Notes: a model not told the origin generated them from the letters alone. A stretch of 64,000 nt of DNA from Scatomonas sp963928055 (GCA_963928055.1 CAWVDN010000003.1:186001-250000); one strand, 5' to 3'. Shown: positions 44,139 through 52,925, counted from the first letter of the stretch. Translations and numbers: made by a program.

Positions 44139-44909
44139 ATGAAAGAAAAAAAGGAAAAAAATCCTTCAAAAAGAAACCGGCGGATCGTGGTCTGTTCGGT
44201 CCTGGGAGCGGCGGCAGCCGCCCTGCTGGTCTTCTGGGGGCTTTTTTATATACGGCAGGTGGAAGTGGTGGGAAATACCCGCTATACGGCGGAGGAGATC
44301 GAAGAGATGGTCATCCGCGGTTTTCTGGATCATAATTCCGTGTTCCTGTCCGTGTTTCACAAACAGGTGGATCTGGAGGATGTCCCTTTCCTGGAATCCG
44401 CAGAGGTGGAATATCTGGGAAGGGACCGGGTACGTCTGTTCGTAACGGAAAAGAATCCCATCGGATACGTGAGACTCAACGAAATCCGCTATTACTTTGA
44501 TCAGGATGGCCTGGTGCTGGAGGCGGTCCATGAGTCGGAAACGGCAGGGACCGGGGAAACAGCCCCCGCGCTTTCGGATGTTCCTCCGGTGGAAGGCCTG
44601 CCAATAGATTCCGCGGCGGTAGGCGAAACCCTGAAACTGGAGAATATGTCTGTGTTCAACACGATCCAGGCCCTGGACCGCATGATGGAAAAATATCAGA
44701 TGCAGCCGGACAGCATACAGTTTGACGGAGATCTGTCCGTGACGCTCCGGTACGGGGAGATCCGCGTCATCCTGGGAGCGGATACAGATCTGGAAGAAAA
44801 AATGAGCCGGGCCGCCTCCATCCTGCCGGAACTTCAGGGCATGCGCGGGAGCCTGCATCTGGAAGATTATACGGAAGATACGCAGAATATCGTGTTCAGC
44901 CAGGAATGA
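44139..44909 (+). CDS. divIB: Cell division protein DivIB/FtsQ
   Basis: 256 residues. A short Lys-rich cytoplasmic start, one membrane helix (about 20-40), then a POTRA domain beginning VRQVEVVGNTRYTAEEI, then a beta domain. It stabilises the FtsL/DivIC complex at the septum. The start at 44139 follows CAGGAG; the upstream ORF extension belongs to murA. It lies 14 bp after murA and upstream of ftsZ. Confidence 0.88.
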   Translation: MKEKKEKNPSKRNRRIVVCSVLGAAAAALLVFWGLFYIRQVEVVGNTRYTAEEIEEMVIRGFLDHNSVFLSVFHKQVDLEDVPFLESAEVEYLGRDRVRLFVTEKNPIGYVRLNEIRYYFDQDGLVLEAVHESETAGTGETAPALSDVPPVEGLPIDSAAVGETLKLENMSVFNTIQALDRMMEKYQMQPDSIQFDGDLSVTLRYGEIRVILGADTDLEEKMSRAASILPELQGMRGSLHLEDYTEDTQNIVFSQE

Positions 44910-44970
44910 GAGGCGGGCTGCCGGGTGTCGGTGTTTCCGCAAAATAAAACAAGAAAAATCGAAAAAGTGG

Positions 44971-44999
44971 TTGATAATTTTTTTGAATAATTATATTAT
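44971..44999 (+). promoter_or_regulatory. ftsZ promoter
   Basis: TTGATA (44971-44976), a 17-bp spacer, then TATTAT (44994-44999), in a strikingly AT-rich stretch. A second overlapping set (TTGAAT, 16 bp, TATATG) is possible. A CTGCTG/CAGCAG hairpin follows in the leader. Confidence 0.65.
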
Positions 45000-45150
45000 A
45001 TAGCTATATGCTGCCTGCTGTGTCAGCAGGGGCGGCTTCAGGCAGAAAGAATGAGGCTGAGCGGCCTGCAGGTTTTCGGATCCGCAGGCGGGACAATACT
45101 TTTCGAGAAGAATATCAATCAGGCAGAACTGCCGTAAAGGAGGAAGTACT

Positions 45151-46320
45151 TTGTTAGAGATCATGACCAATGAAGCGGAATCTTCCGCGAAGATCATCGT
45201 AATCGGCGTCGGCGGAGCCGGAAATAACGCTGTCAACAGAATGGTGGAGGAATCCATCGGCGGAGTGGAATTCGTCGGTGTTAATACAGATAAACAGGCC
45301 CTGACCCTGTGCAAGGCGCCGACGGTCCTGCAGATCGGCGAGAAGGTTACCAAGGGACTGGGTGCCGGAGCGAAACCGGAGGTCGGCGAGAAAGCCGCCG
45401 AGGAGAGCGTGGACGATCTGAAGCAGCTGATGGAAGGCGCCGACATGGTGTTCGTTACCTGCGGTATGGGCGGCGGAACCGGAACAGGAGCCGCGCCGGT
45501 AGTGGCAGGTCTTGCCAAGGAAATGGGAATCCTGACGGTAGGCGTTGTGACGAAGCCCTTCCGCTTTGAGGCCAGGACCCGTATGAGCAACGCCCTCATG
45601 GGTATTGAAAAACTGAAACAGAACGTGGATACACTGATCGTGATCCCCAACGATAAACTTCTGGAGATCGTGGACCGCCGGACGACGATGCCGGAAGCTC
45701 TGCGCAAGGCGGACGAGGTCCTGCAGCAGGCAGTGCAGGGAATCACCGATCTGATCAACCTGCCGGCACTGATCAATCTGGACTTCGCGGATGTACAGAC
45801 CGTCATGACCGACAAGGGTATCGCGCATATCGGCATCGGCGAAGCCAAGGGCGACGATAAGGCTCTGGAGGCCGTACAGCAGGCTGTGGCCAGCCCGCTG
45901 CTGGAGACCACCATCGAGGGAGCTTCTCATGTGATCATCAACATTTCCGGTGACATCTCCCTGATGGATGCCAACGACGCCGCAAGCTACGTACAGAATC
46001 TGGCAGGAGAGGATGCCAACATCATCTTCGGAGCTATGTACGATGATTCGATTCCGGATACGGCCAAGATCACTGTGATCGCCACCGGGCTGGATGACGC
46101 CACCGCAAGGCAGGCCAGCGTAGCGGACGCGAAAAAGGCCGCGGAGGCTTCCAAGAAGGCGGCCTTCAACAACGCGGGCTTTAAGATGCCCACGTTCCAG
46201 ATGCCGCAGCAGGCACAGCCCCAGACGCCGGCTTTCAGCATTCCCAAGTCCGCGCCGATCACCAGCAACGTGCCCAAGAAGGATATCCAGATCCCGGATT
46301 TCCTGAAGAACAGAAAATAA
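45151..46320 (+). CDS. ftsZ: Cell division GTPase FtsZ
   Basis: 389 residues. Polymerises into the Z-ring. The tubulin signature GGGTGTG is at 107-113, VGGAGNNAVNRM is the first nucleotide loop, and NLDFADVQTVM is the T7 region. After a Gln/Pro/Ala linker the C-terminal peptide DIQIPDFLKNRK binds FtsA/SepF-type anchors. The TTG start at 45151 has AGGAGG 7 nt upstream; an ATG at 45163 is a less likely start. Confidence 0.97.
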   Translation: MLEIMTNEAESSAKIIVIGVGGAGNNAVNRMVEESIGGVEFVGVNTDKQALTLCKAPTVLQIGEKVTKGLGAGAKPEVGEKAAEESVDDLKQLMEGADMVFVTCGMGGGTGTGAAPVVAGLAKEMGILTVGVVTKPFRFEARTRMSNALMGIEKLKQNVDTLIVIPNDKLLEIVDRRTTMPEALRKADEVLQQAVQGITDLINLPALINLDFADVQTVMTDKGIAHIGIGEAKGDDKALEAVQQAVASPLLETTIEGASHVIINISGDISLMDANDAASYVQNLAGEDANIIFGAMYDDSIPDTAKITVIATGLDDATARQASVADAKKAAEASKKAAFNNAGFKMPTFQMPQQAQPQTPAFSIPKSAPITSNVPKKDIQIPDFLKNRK

Positions 46321-46333
46321 TCTGAGAAAACGT

Positions 46334-46378
46334 AAATCCCGCAGGACCGGCGGTTTCGCCGGATCCCGCGGGATTTTT
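46334..46378 (+). terminator. Terminator of ftsZ
   Basis: A long stem AAATCCCGC...GCGGGATTT enclosing CCGGCG/CGCCGG, followed by TT. It also faces the end of aroE. Confidence 0.85.
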
Positions 46379-46390
46379 GCGCCAGGGGCT

Positions 46391-47263
46391 TCAGCGGAAA
46401 TATTTTTCCCGGATGGGATCTACGGGCATGTCCTGTCCGGTCCAGAGCCGGAAGGCTTCGGCTCCCTGGTAGAGGAGCATGTACATGCCGTTGAAGGTTT
46501 TGTGCCCCGATTCCCGGGCCAGCCGCAGCAGCCGGGTTTCCCTGGGATTGTAGATGATATCCGCCACCGCCAGAGAGGGGGGCAGAAGTGTCATATCCTC
46601 GATGAGAGAGTGTTCCGTGACCGGGGCCATGCCTACGGAGGTGGCGTTGACCAGCAGCAGGGAATCTTCCAGGGATTTCTTCAGGGCGGAAACGTCCGCC
46701 TGGTCATACAGCTCCGCCCGGCAGGAAGTGCTGCGGCATATGGTGTCCGTCAGGTTTACCGCCCGGGCATGAAAGCGGCTGGAAGGCCGGGCGAAGATCC
46801 GGATAGAGGCCGCGCCGTCCAGGGCGGCCTGGGCGCAGATGGCGGTGGCGGCGCCTCCGGCGCCGAGAATGGTGAGATTCCGGCCGGCGATCTCCAGTCC
46901 CTGCTCCCGGACAGAACGGAGAAATCCCACCCCGTCCGTGTTGTGGCCCACCAGGCGGCCCTGCTGGTTGACCACGGTATTGACGGCGCCGATGATCTTC
47001 GCGGCCGGGGACAGTTCATCCGCCAGTTCCGCCATTCGGGTCTTGTCCGGCATGGTCAGATTAAAGCCCCGGACGCCGCAGGCCGTAAGCCCCCGGACGG
47101 CTTCCTCCAGGCGGTCCTCCCCCACGTCAAAGCAGAGATATACGTAATCCAGCCCCAAAAGCCGGAAAGCCTCATTGTGCATCATCGGTGAAATGCTGTG
47201 GGCCACCGGGCTGCCGAGAAGCCCGGTGAGGCCGGTGTGTCCGGTGATCATAAACTCTTTCAT
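46391..47263 (-). CDS. aroE: Shikimate dehydrogenase
   Basis: 290 residues. Reduces 3-dehydroshikimate in aromatic amino-acid synthesis. SHSISPMMHN-type substrate loop, catalytic Lys74 in NLTMPDKT, NTDGVG, and the nucleotide loop GAGGAATA are visible. The sequence leans towards YdiB-like quinate/shikimate dehydrogenases. A TATAAT at 47310-47305 and GGAGGG mark its start region. It diverges from aroD, which makes its substrate. Confidence 0.93.
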   Translation of the reverse strand: MKEFMITGHTGLTGLLGSPVAHSISPMMHNEAFRLLGLDYVYLCFDVGEDRLEEAVRGLTACGVRGFNLTMPDKTRMAELADELSPAAKIIGAVNTVVNQQGRLVGHNTDGVGFLRSVREQGLEIAGRNLTILGAGGAATAICAQAALDGAASIRIFARPSSRFHARAVNLTDTICRSTSCRAELYDQADVSALKKSLEDSLLLVNATSVGMAPVTEHSLIEDMTLLPPSLAVADIIYNPRETRLLRLARESGHKTFNGMYMLLYQGAEAFRLWTGQDMPVDPIREKYFR

Positions 47264-47460
47264 GCGTTTTCCCTCCGTAAAAAAACCTGTGTCGTACTGG
47301 ATGTATTATAGCAGGGATCCGGGAAAAAGGAAACAGTGGTGCCGCCGCTGTTTTTTTGCTACAATAGGGGAGATGAGACCGGTACGTATTCCCCGGCGCC
47401 TTTCCTGAAGGAGCCGTATCCGGGGAGGATCCGGCAAGAAAATAATAATACGAGGTGGAT

Positions 47461-48222
47461 ATGAAAAAACGGATCATTACCATAAAGAAAACAGCCATCG
47501 GGGACGGGATCCCCAAGATCTGCGTTCCCATTACCGGGAGCCGGGAGAAGGAGATCCTGGAACGGGCCAGAGCGGCCGCGGACGCGGGACCGGATCTGGC
47601 AGAGTGGAGGATTGATTTCTGGGAAGACCTCCTGGAAGAAGAAAAACGGAACTCCCTGCTCTCGGAGCTGGGGGAAATCCTGAAAGAGATCCCCCTGCTG
47701 CTCACCTTCCGCAGCAGGGATGAAGGGGGAAACCGGGAGATCTCCCGGGAAGCGTACCGGGAACTGAACCTCTGGGCAGCCCGGCAGCCGGAGATTGCCC
47801 TGGTGGATGTGGAAGCCCTGAATCCCCGCTGGGAGGGGAAAACCCTGATCCGGCAGATCCGGGACGCCGGAAAACCGGTGATCGGAAGCCGCCATTATTT
47901 TGACCGCACGCCGGAACAGCAGGAACTGGAAGAGATCTTCCGGGATCTGGCAGATTCCGGGGCGGATATCCTGAAACTGGCGGTCATGCCCCGGGAGCCG
48001 GAGGATGTGCTGCGGCTCATGGAAGCCACCCTGCGGGAGGACCGGCGGAGAGAACAGCCGGTGGTCACCATGGCCATGGGGAAACTGGGAGCCGTGTCCC
48101 GGATCAGCGGCGGTCTGACGGGCTCGGCGGTCACCTTCGGGTCAGCAGGGGAGGCTTCCGCCCCCGGCCAGCTGCCGGCCGGGGAACTGAAACGCATCCT
48201 GGGACGCTTGAGCGCCGGGTGA
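47461..48222 (+). CDS. aroD: Type I 3-dehydroquinate dehydratase
   Basis: 253 residues. Forms 3-dehydroshikimate through a Schiff base. The barrel has EWRIDFWED, a His in SRHYFDRTPE and the Schiff-base Lys in DILKLAVMP. GSAGEASAPGQLP closes the active site. The ATG at 47461 has GAGG 5 nt upstream; an alternative GTG at 47455 overlaps it. A TACAAT near 47360 may be its -10. Its terminator lies in the 3' end of the opposite-strand RsgI-like gene. Confidence 0.93.
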   Translation: MKKRIITIKKTAIGDGIPKICVPITGSREKEILERARAAADAGPDLAEWRIDFWEDLLEEEKRNSLLSELGEILKEIPLLLTFRSRDEGGNREISREAYRELNLWAARQPEIALVDVEALNPRWEGKTLIRQIRDAGKPVIGSRHYFDRTPEQQELEEIFRDLADSGADILKLAVMPREPEDVLRLMEATLREDRRREQPVVTMAMGKLGAVSRISGGLTGSAVTFGSAGEASAPGQLPAGELKRILGRLSAG

Positions 48223-48242
48223 TCCCGCCGGCCTCCGGCTGG

Positions 48243-49091
48243 TTAAGATTCTTTTCCGCGGCGCTGGGATTTCTCCGCGCCGCGGTTTTTCTCCCGGCCT
48301 TTTCCGGGGGAGTCCGTCCGGGAGCCTCCGGAACCTGAATTTCCGGCGGGTTCCCATGTGTGTACCGAAGCTTCCGTTTCGGAACCGGGATCTTCGGAAG
48401 CCTCCTTTCCGGAAGCCGCGTCTTCCAGTTCCCGGATCCGGTCCCGGATCTCCCGCATGGTCATTTCCGCCAGATCCTCCGGCTCTGCCGCCGGATCCAG
48501 TTCCAGCAATTCCAGATAGGCCCTGTATTTCCCAAGGGAAAGACCGGCCTCCGCCGCGTCCTCCGCTTCCGCGGAATTTCCCGCCTGGCAGCGGACGGGG
48601 CAGGAATCGGAAGTCTGGTCCGCGGCCGTCTGCAGGATCTCTTCCGTCTGCTTTGGATCGTCTCCCGCAACGGTGATCTCTACGGGGAGGCTTTCCGACA
48701 GCTGTTCCCGGATTTCCGGGCTGTTCAGCAGTTCTTCCAGGGCGGCCGCGTAGTTCCGGTGCTTCAGGTCCAGGGCTTCCGCCAGGGCCTGCCCTTCTTC
48801 CCCGCAGCCTTCCACGGAGATCACCCGGTCAAAACAGTTGACCCCCAGTTCCAGGGAGGCGTCAGCGTCTACACTGATGGCGGCGGAAACCGTATAGTAA
48901 CTGCGGAAAACGCCTGCTCCGGTCAGGAAAATTGCCAGAGCTGCCGCCAGGACAGCCAGGCGGCGGACCGGAAGAGACCGTTTTTTCCGGCTGCGCCGAT
49001 GGATCTCCTCCGCCAGACGGGCGGCCGTGCGGTCTTTCAATTCCTGATCTGCCTGGATCTTATGAAACGCGTCCCGGATCCTGTCACGCAT
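48243..49091 (-). CDS. RsgI-like membrane anti-sigma factor
   Basis: 282 residues. The cytoplasmic N-terminal part (1-42) should bind the sigma factor, followed by a membrane helix (about 43-62). The extracytoplasmic region has SVDADASLELGVNCFDRV and a NYAAALEEL helix, the pattern of the RsgI middle domain. The C-terminus is a low-complexity Ser/Gly/Arg/Glu tail. It overlaps the sigma gene by 8 bp, so the pair is translationally coupled. ATG 49091 has GGGAGG 8 nt upstream; the GTG at 49100 has none. Confidence 0.8.
   Translation of the reverse strand: MRDRIRDAFHKIQADQELKDRTAARLAEEIHRRSRKKRSLPVRRLAVLAAALAIFLTGAGVFRSYYTVSAAISVDADASLELGVNCFDRVISVEGCGEEGQALAEALDLKHRNYAAALEELLNSPEIREQLSESLPVEITVAGDDPKQTEEILQTAADQTSDSCPVRCQAGNSAEAEDAAEAGLSLGKYRAYLELLELDPAAEPEDLAEMTMREIRDRIRELEDAASGKEASEDPGSETEASVHTWEPAGNSGSGGSRTDSPGKGREKNRGAEKSQRRGKES
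48256..48290 (+). terminator. Terminator of aroD
   Basis: CCGCGGCGC (48256-48264) pairs with GCGCCGCGG (48277-48285), followed by TTTTT. It lies within the 3' coding end of the opposite-strand RsgI-like gene. Confidence 0.8.
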
Positions 49092-49566
49092 CTTTCTCAC
49101 CTCCCAGCTTTTCCTTAAGGATTTTTTTTGCCCGGCTTAAAAGGGTGTACACCGTATTGGGCTTTTTGCGCAGAAGCGCTCCGATCTCCGGAGCCGTATA
49201 TTCTTCATAGTAATAAAGATAGATCACATCCCGGTATTTTTCCGGCAGATCCAGGACTGCCTCCAGGACCTCCCGGTTATCTTCGGTCAGTTCCGCCGGC
49301 TGCTCCGCCAGCACCTCCAGGGATACCGTCCGTCTGCGGAAGGCGCTTTTCAGCAGATCCCGGCAGGCGTTGACGGAGACCCGGATGAACCAGGCTTTTT
49401 CATGCTCCGGATCCCGGAATTCTGCGGAGGAGAGCAGATACTTCAGAAAGACCGTCTGAAAGATATCCTCCGTATCCGCCTGATTTTTCAGATGGATCAG
49501 GCAGATCCGGCGGACCAGATTCCCGTAGGCTTCGATGGCTCTGTTTACTTCCTGCTCTCCCCTCAT
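49084..49566 (-). CDS. Extracytoplasmic-function-type sigma factor
   Basis: 160 residues with regions 2 (QADTEDIFQTVFLKYL, then WFIRVSVNACRDLLK) and 4 (LPEKYRDVIYLYYYEEYTAPEI, then KPNTVYTLLSRAKKILKE). It lacks regions 1 and 3, as in ECF factors. The start at 49566 is preferred; the longer frame upstream runs into the preceding gene. It is the middle gene of secreted protein-sigma-RsgI-like, and the last is presumably its anti-sigma factor. Confidence 0.9.
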   Translation of the reverse strand: MRGEQEVNRAIEAYGNLVRRICLIHLKNQADTEDIFQTVFLKYLLSSAEFRDPEHEKAWFIRVSVNACRDLLKSAFRRRTVSLEVLAEQPAELTEDNREVLEAVLDLPEKYRDVIYLYYYEEYTAPEIGALLRKKPNTVYTLLSRAKKILKEKLGGEKDA

Positions 49567-49592
49567 AGCCTTTCCTTCGCTTTCCTGTAAGA

Positions 49593-49994
49593 TTATCTGC
49601 CCCGGCGGTACTGCATGCCGCCGCCCTGGCTGCCATTGCCCTGAGCTCCGCAGCCGGGCCGGCTGTTTTCCTGCCATCCCCGGCGGGCGCCGCTGCCGTC
49701 CAGTGGCCGTTCTCCTTCTTCTCTGTAATCGCAGACGCCGTTGTTGTCGCTGTCGTTGACGCAGACGGCAGATGCGCTCTCTTTATCATCGCATATTCCG
49801 TCCGGATTGTCATCCCTGTAGTGGATGCCGGTATCGCCTGTCTGCGCCGGTTCCGCCTGGGAGACGCAGCAGCCGTCCCGGTCCCGGAGGGCGGAAGCGG
49901 AACCCTGCCCGGAACCGGCGGCAGCGGATACTCCCAGGATCCCCAGAGAGAGTACAAGGCCGGTAGAGACAATGCCTGTCAGTAATTTTTTCAT
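49593..49994 (-). CDS. Small secreted protein with Ca-binding-type Asp loops
   Basis: 133 residues. A signal peptide (MKKLLTGIVSTGLVLSLG...VSAAA) is followed by a Cys-containing mature part. Two acidic loops, DDNPDGICDD and DSDNNGVCDY, have the Asp/Asn spacing of calcium loops in dockerin- or thrombospondin-type-3-like repeats. The C-terminus is Gly/Arg/Gln rich. It is the first gene of the sigma/anti-sigma operon, 26 bp before the sigma start. I do not recognise the family. It could be the surface signal or target of the sigma system. Confidence 0.65.
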   Translation of the reverse strand: MKKLLTGIVSTGLVLSLGILGVSAAAGSGQGSASALRDRDGCCVSQAEPAQTGDTGIHYRDDNPDGICDDKESASAVCVNDSDNNGVCDYREEGERPLDGSGARRGWQENSRPGCGAQGNGSQGGGMQYRRGR

Positions 49995-50115
49995 CTGAAA
50001 TATTCCTCCTTTTTCTGCGAGCCTGTTTCTGTGGTTCTATATAGAATACGAGGCAGGAGGGGGAATCCTTTCAGGATCTGAAAAAAAATCCGGGTACGGG
50101 GATCCTGTCCCACCC

Positions 50116-50181
50116 TGTCGAAACTCTCTTTTTTTCGACAGCCGGGTTTTGACAAAATAAACGCGCCCCCTCCCCTATAAT
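50116..50181 (+). promoter_or_regulatory. spoIIG-type promoter with inverted Spo0A boxes
   Basis: TGTCGAA (50116-50122) and its inverse TTCGACA (50134-50140) are perfect 0A boxes. Then TTGACA (50149-50154) and TATAAT (50176-50181) are both consensus but 21 bp apart, too far for ordinary sigma-A use. In Bacillus subtilis the spoIIG promoter is known to have a stretched spacer and to need Spo0A~P. Confidence 0.85.
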
Positions 50182-50229
50182 GAAACTTGCTTATTCCAGT
50201 AAGTGTTCACAGGATACAGGGGGTATTTT

Positions 50230-51087
50230 ATGTACTATGAACTGTACATGGATGTATTCTTTGTGGAAAATCTGGTGATGGATTATTTCCTTCTCCGCAC
50301 AGCGGCGCGGCTGATGAGATGTTCTGCCACACGTCTCCGATGTCTGGCCGCCGGGGCTTTGGGGGCAGCGATGACCTGTCTCACAGTTGCTTTCTCAAGA
50401 AAATATCTCCTTTTGAATACGATACTGGTTTCTGTGGCTGTTGCTGCGCTTATGGTAAGGTTTGGCTGCAAAATCAAAGATAAAAAAAGATTTCTGCAGG
50501 GGATTGTCTGTCTGTATCTGGCGGGCCTGCTCTTCGGCGCCCTGTACCGCCTGCTGCTGCGTTTCGCGGGGGCGGAGGGCGCTCGTTTTTCCCTTTTCTG
50601 GGGAGCGGCTGTTTACGGGGCCGTCTCCCTTCTGCTCCGGGCCTATGAAGCCCTTCGGAGCCGGACGGGAAAATACTGGAGGGTAGTCCTGTGCAGCGGA
50701 GATTCCCGCAAAGAGGTGAAAGGACTGTACGATACAGGAAACGGGCTGTGGGACGCCACTTACCGCAGACCGGTTTCCGTAATACGCTATTCTCTGATAA
50801 AAGATTTGTTTTCCAGGGAGATCCAGGAGGAGCTGACGGCCTTCTGCAGCTGGAAAGAGCCGGAAAGGCCGGAGCTGTTAGCTCCGCTGCGGCCTCATTA
50901 CGTCTTTTTCCGGGGCGTGGGCGCCGGGGAGGGAATGCTTCCCGCGCTGATCCTGGACGCTCTGTATCTGGAAAACGGAGATACCAGCAGGCTGATCCAC
51001 CGTCCGGTGATCGCCATTGACAGAGAGCATGGTTCTTCTCCCCGGAGCTATCAGATGATTTTGAATCCAGATCTGATAAACAGTTAG
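50230..51087 (+). CDS. spoIIGA: Sporulation sigma-E processing peptidase
   Basis: 285 residues. A membrane-embedded aspartic protease that cleaves pro-sigma-E in the mother cell. The N-terminal half has about five membrane helices starting MYYELYMDVFFVENLVMDY, and the C-terminal half carries the catalytic LYDTGN (Asp168). The chosen start at 50230 matches the family N-terminus and has AGGGGG upstream; the GTG at 50203 is unlikely. sigE follows 12 bp later. Confidence 0.93.
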   Translation: MYYELYMDVFFVENLVMDYFLLRTAARLMRCSATRLRCLAAGALGAAMTCLTVAFSRKYLLLNTILVSVAVAALMVRFGCKIKDKKRFLQGIVCLYLAGLLFGALYRLLLRFAGAEGARFSLFWGAAVYGAVSLLLRAYEALRSRTGKYWRVVLCSGDSRKEVKGLYDTGNGLWDATYRRPVSVIRYSLIKDLFSREIQEELTAFCSWKEPERPELLAPLRPHYVFFRGVGAGEGMLPALILDALYLENGDTSRLIHRPVIAIDREHGSSPRSYQMILNPDLINS

Positions 51088-51099
51088 GAGGAATGCATC

Positions 51100-51840
51100 A
51101 TGATCATGCACGCCGCACTGCCGGACCACTTTCGGCTGCGTATGTTACCAAGGTTTTCTCCGGCCTTTCTGGGAAAATCCGGAGAACTGTACTACATTGG
51201 AGGGACAGACGTTCTGCCCTCCCCTTTAAGCCCTGAGGCGGAGGCGGAGGCCATTGCCGCCCTGCAGGATCCTGAAAATCAGGAGGCCAGGGCATGCCTC
51301 ATTGAACATAATCTGAGGCTGGTGGTTTACATCGCCCAGAAATTCGACAATACCGGGGTGGGGGTGGAGGACCTGATCTCCATCGGTACCATCGGTCTGA
51401 TCAAGGCCATCAACACGTTTAATCCCGAAAAGAAGATCAAGCTGGCCACCTACGCCTCACGCTGCATTGAAAACGAGATCCTCATGTATCTGCGGCGGAA
51501 CAGCAAGACACGGCTGGAGGTTTCCATTGACGAACCTCTGAACGTGGATTGGGACGGGAACGAACTGCTCCTGTCAGATATCCTGGGCACGGACGAGGAT
51601 GTGATCTATCGGGGGCTGGAAGACGAGGTGGAAAAAAACCTGCTGGGAAAAGCCATACGCAAGCTCTCGGAAAGGGAGCAGACCATTGTAAAGCTGCGCT
51701 TTGGCATCAATATGCCGGAGGGCAGAGAGAAGACCCAGAAGGAGGTGGCGGATCTGCTGGGAATCTCCCAGTCCTACATCTCCAGGCTGGAAAAAAGGAT
51801 CATGAAGCGGTTGAAAAAGGAGATCATCCGCTATGAATAA
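51100..51840 (+). CDS. sigE: Pro-sigma-E, early mother-cell sporulation sigma factor
   Basis: 246 residues. The first about 28 residues form the pro-sequence, with cleavage expected just before YYIGGTDVLP, the conserved start of mature sigma-E. Region 2 (NLRLVVYIAQKFDNTG, IGTIGLIKAINTFNP), region 3 and region 4 (KEVADLLGISQSYISRLEKR) are complete. The start has TTAGGAGG upstream. It is co-transcribed with its protease, but not with sigG, which faces it. Confidence 0.96.
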   Translation: MIMHAALPDHFRLRMLPRFSPAFLGKSGELYYIGGTDVLPSPLSPEAEAEAIAALQDPENQEARACLIEHNLRLVVYIAQKFDNTGVGVEDLISIGTIGLIKAINTFNPEKKIKLATYASRCIENEILMYLRRNSKTRLEVSIDEPLNVDWDGNELLLSDILGTDEDVIYRGLEDEVEKNLLGKAIRKLSEREQTIVKLRFGINMPEGREKTQKEVADLLGISQSYISRLEKRIMKRLKKEIIRYE

Positions 51841-51854
51841 GTATCTGTAAGGGG

Positions 51855-51890
51855 AGGCCCCGGGAATGTTTCAGATTCCCGGGGCCTTCC
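51855..51890. terminator. Bidirectional stem-loop between sigE and sigG
   Basis: A 13-bp stem AGGCCCCGGGAAT (51855-51867) with ATTCCCGGGGCCT (51875-51887). There is little T-tract on either side, but its position between convergent genes supports a terminator. Confidence 0.65.
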
Positions 51891-51901
51891 GGATCTCAGG
51901 G

Positions 51902-52678
51902 TCAGGACAGATAGCTTTTCATGGTCCGCAGGGCGCTTTTTTCCAGCCGGCTGACCTGCGCCTGGGAGATGCCGATCTCGCCGGCCACTTCCATCTGGGT
52001 GCGTCCTTCAAAAAAACGCAGCTGGATAATGTATTTTTCCCGGGGATTCAGCCGGGAGATGGCCTCCTGCAGGGCCAGGTCCTGTACCCAGTTTTCCTCC
52101 CGGTTTTTCTTGTCGCTGATCTGATCCATGACATAAAGGGTGTCCCCGCCCTCGGTGTAGACCGGCTCGTAGAGGCTCATGGGACTCTGGATCGCATCCA
52201 GGGCGTAGACGATCTCTTCCTTGCTGATGCCGGTTTCCTGGGCGATCTCCAGGATGGTGGGCTCCCGCAGATGGTCTTTCACATAATTCTCCCGGGCGTA
52301 GATGGCTTTGTAGGCGGTGTCCCGCAGGGAACGGGACACCCGGATGGAATTGTTGTCCCGGAGGTAGCGCCGGATCTCGCCGATGATCATGGGGACCGCG
52401 TAGGTGCTGAACTGGACCCCCAGGGACAGGTCAAAGTTGTCCACCGCTTTCATGAGGCCGATGCAGCCGATCTGAAAAAGGTCGTCCGCGTTTTCGCTGC
52501 TGGCGGAAAAGCGCTTGATCACGCTCAGGACAAGCCGGAGATTTCCCTTGATGTAAGCCTCCCGGGCGTCCGCGTCTCCCTCCCGTATCCGCAGGAGCAG
52601 CGATTCCTTTTCTTCCTGGGTCAGCACCGGAAGCCGGGAAGTATTGATGCCGCACAGTTCCACTTTATTAAATGACAT
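51902..52678 (-). CDS. sigG: Late forespore sigma factor sigma-G
   Basis: 258 residues. The N-terminus NKVELCGINTSRLPVL is the conserved sigma-G start. Region 2 (NLRLVLSVIKRFSASSENADDLFQIG) and region 4 (MEVAGEIGISQAQVSRLEKSAL) are complete. It directs late forespore genes after engulfment. In most endospore formers it lies just after sigE on the same strand; here it is inverted and convergent. AGGAGG precedes the start, and a TGATGAT/ATCATCA inverted repeat lies in the leader. Confidence 0.95.
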   Translation of the reverse strand: MSFNKVELCGINTSRLPVLTQEEKESLLLRIREGDADAREAYIKGNLRLVLSVIKRFSASSENADDLFQIGCIGLMKAVDNFDLSLGVQFSTYAVPMIIGEIRRYLRDNNSIRVSRSLRDTAYKAIYARENYVKDHLREPTILEIAQETGISKEEIVYALDAIQSPMSLYEPVYTEGGDTLYVMDQISDKKNREENWVQDLALQEAISRLNPREKYIIQLRFFEGRTQMEVAGEIGISQAQVSRLEKSALRTMKSYLS

Positions 52679-52848
52679 AGCCAGAATCCTCCTGATGATG
52701 AATGATCAGATGCTCTATCATCAGAATTGACTGTCCGGCGCGGCCCTATTCGCCCTCCGAAAAAATTTCACAAACTTTTGGCCCTTGACAGAGGACTCCG
52801 CCGCGGGGAGGAACCGGGAAAAATCCCGGACAGAGGGCGGAAAATCTT

Positions 52849-52877
52849 CTTGAGAAAGACAAAAAAGAGGTGTAAAA
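52849..52877 (+). promoter_or_regulatory. Promoter of the MATE exporter gene
   Basis: TTGAGA (52849-52854), a 17-bp spacer, then TAAAAT (52872-52877). Confidence 0.7.
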
Positions 52878-52925
52878 TTTGTACCGGTCCGGAAAATAGG
52901 ACGGAAAAAGGAAGAAGGTGCGGTC

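Noticed and set aside
52721..52925. Short frames on both strands between sigG and the MATE gene
   Set aside because: They overlap the MATE promoter, have no ribosome site and no recognisable composition.
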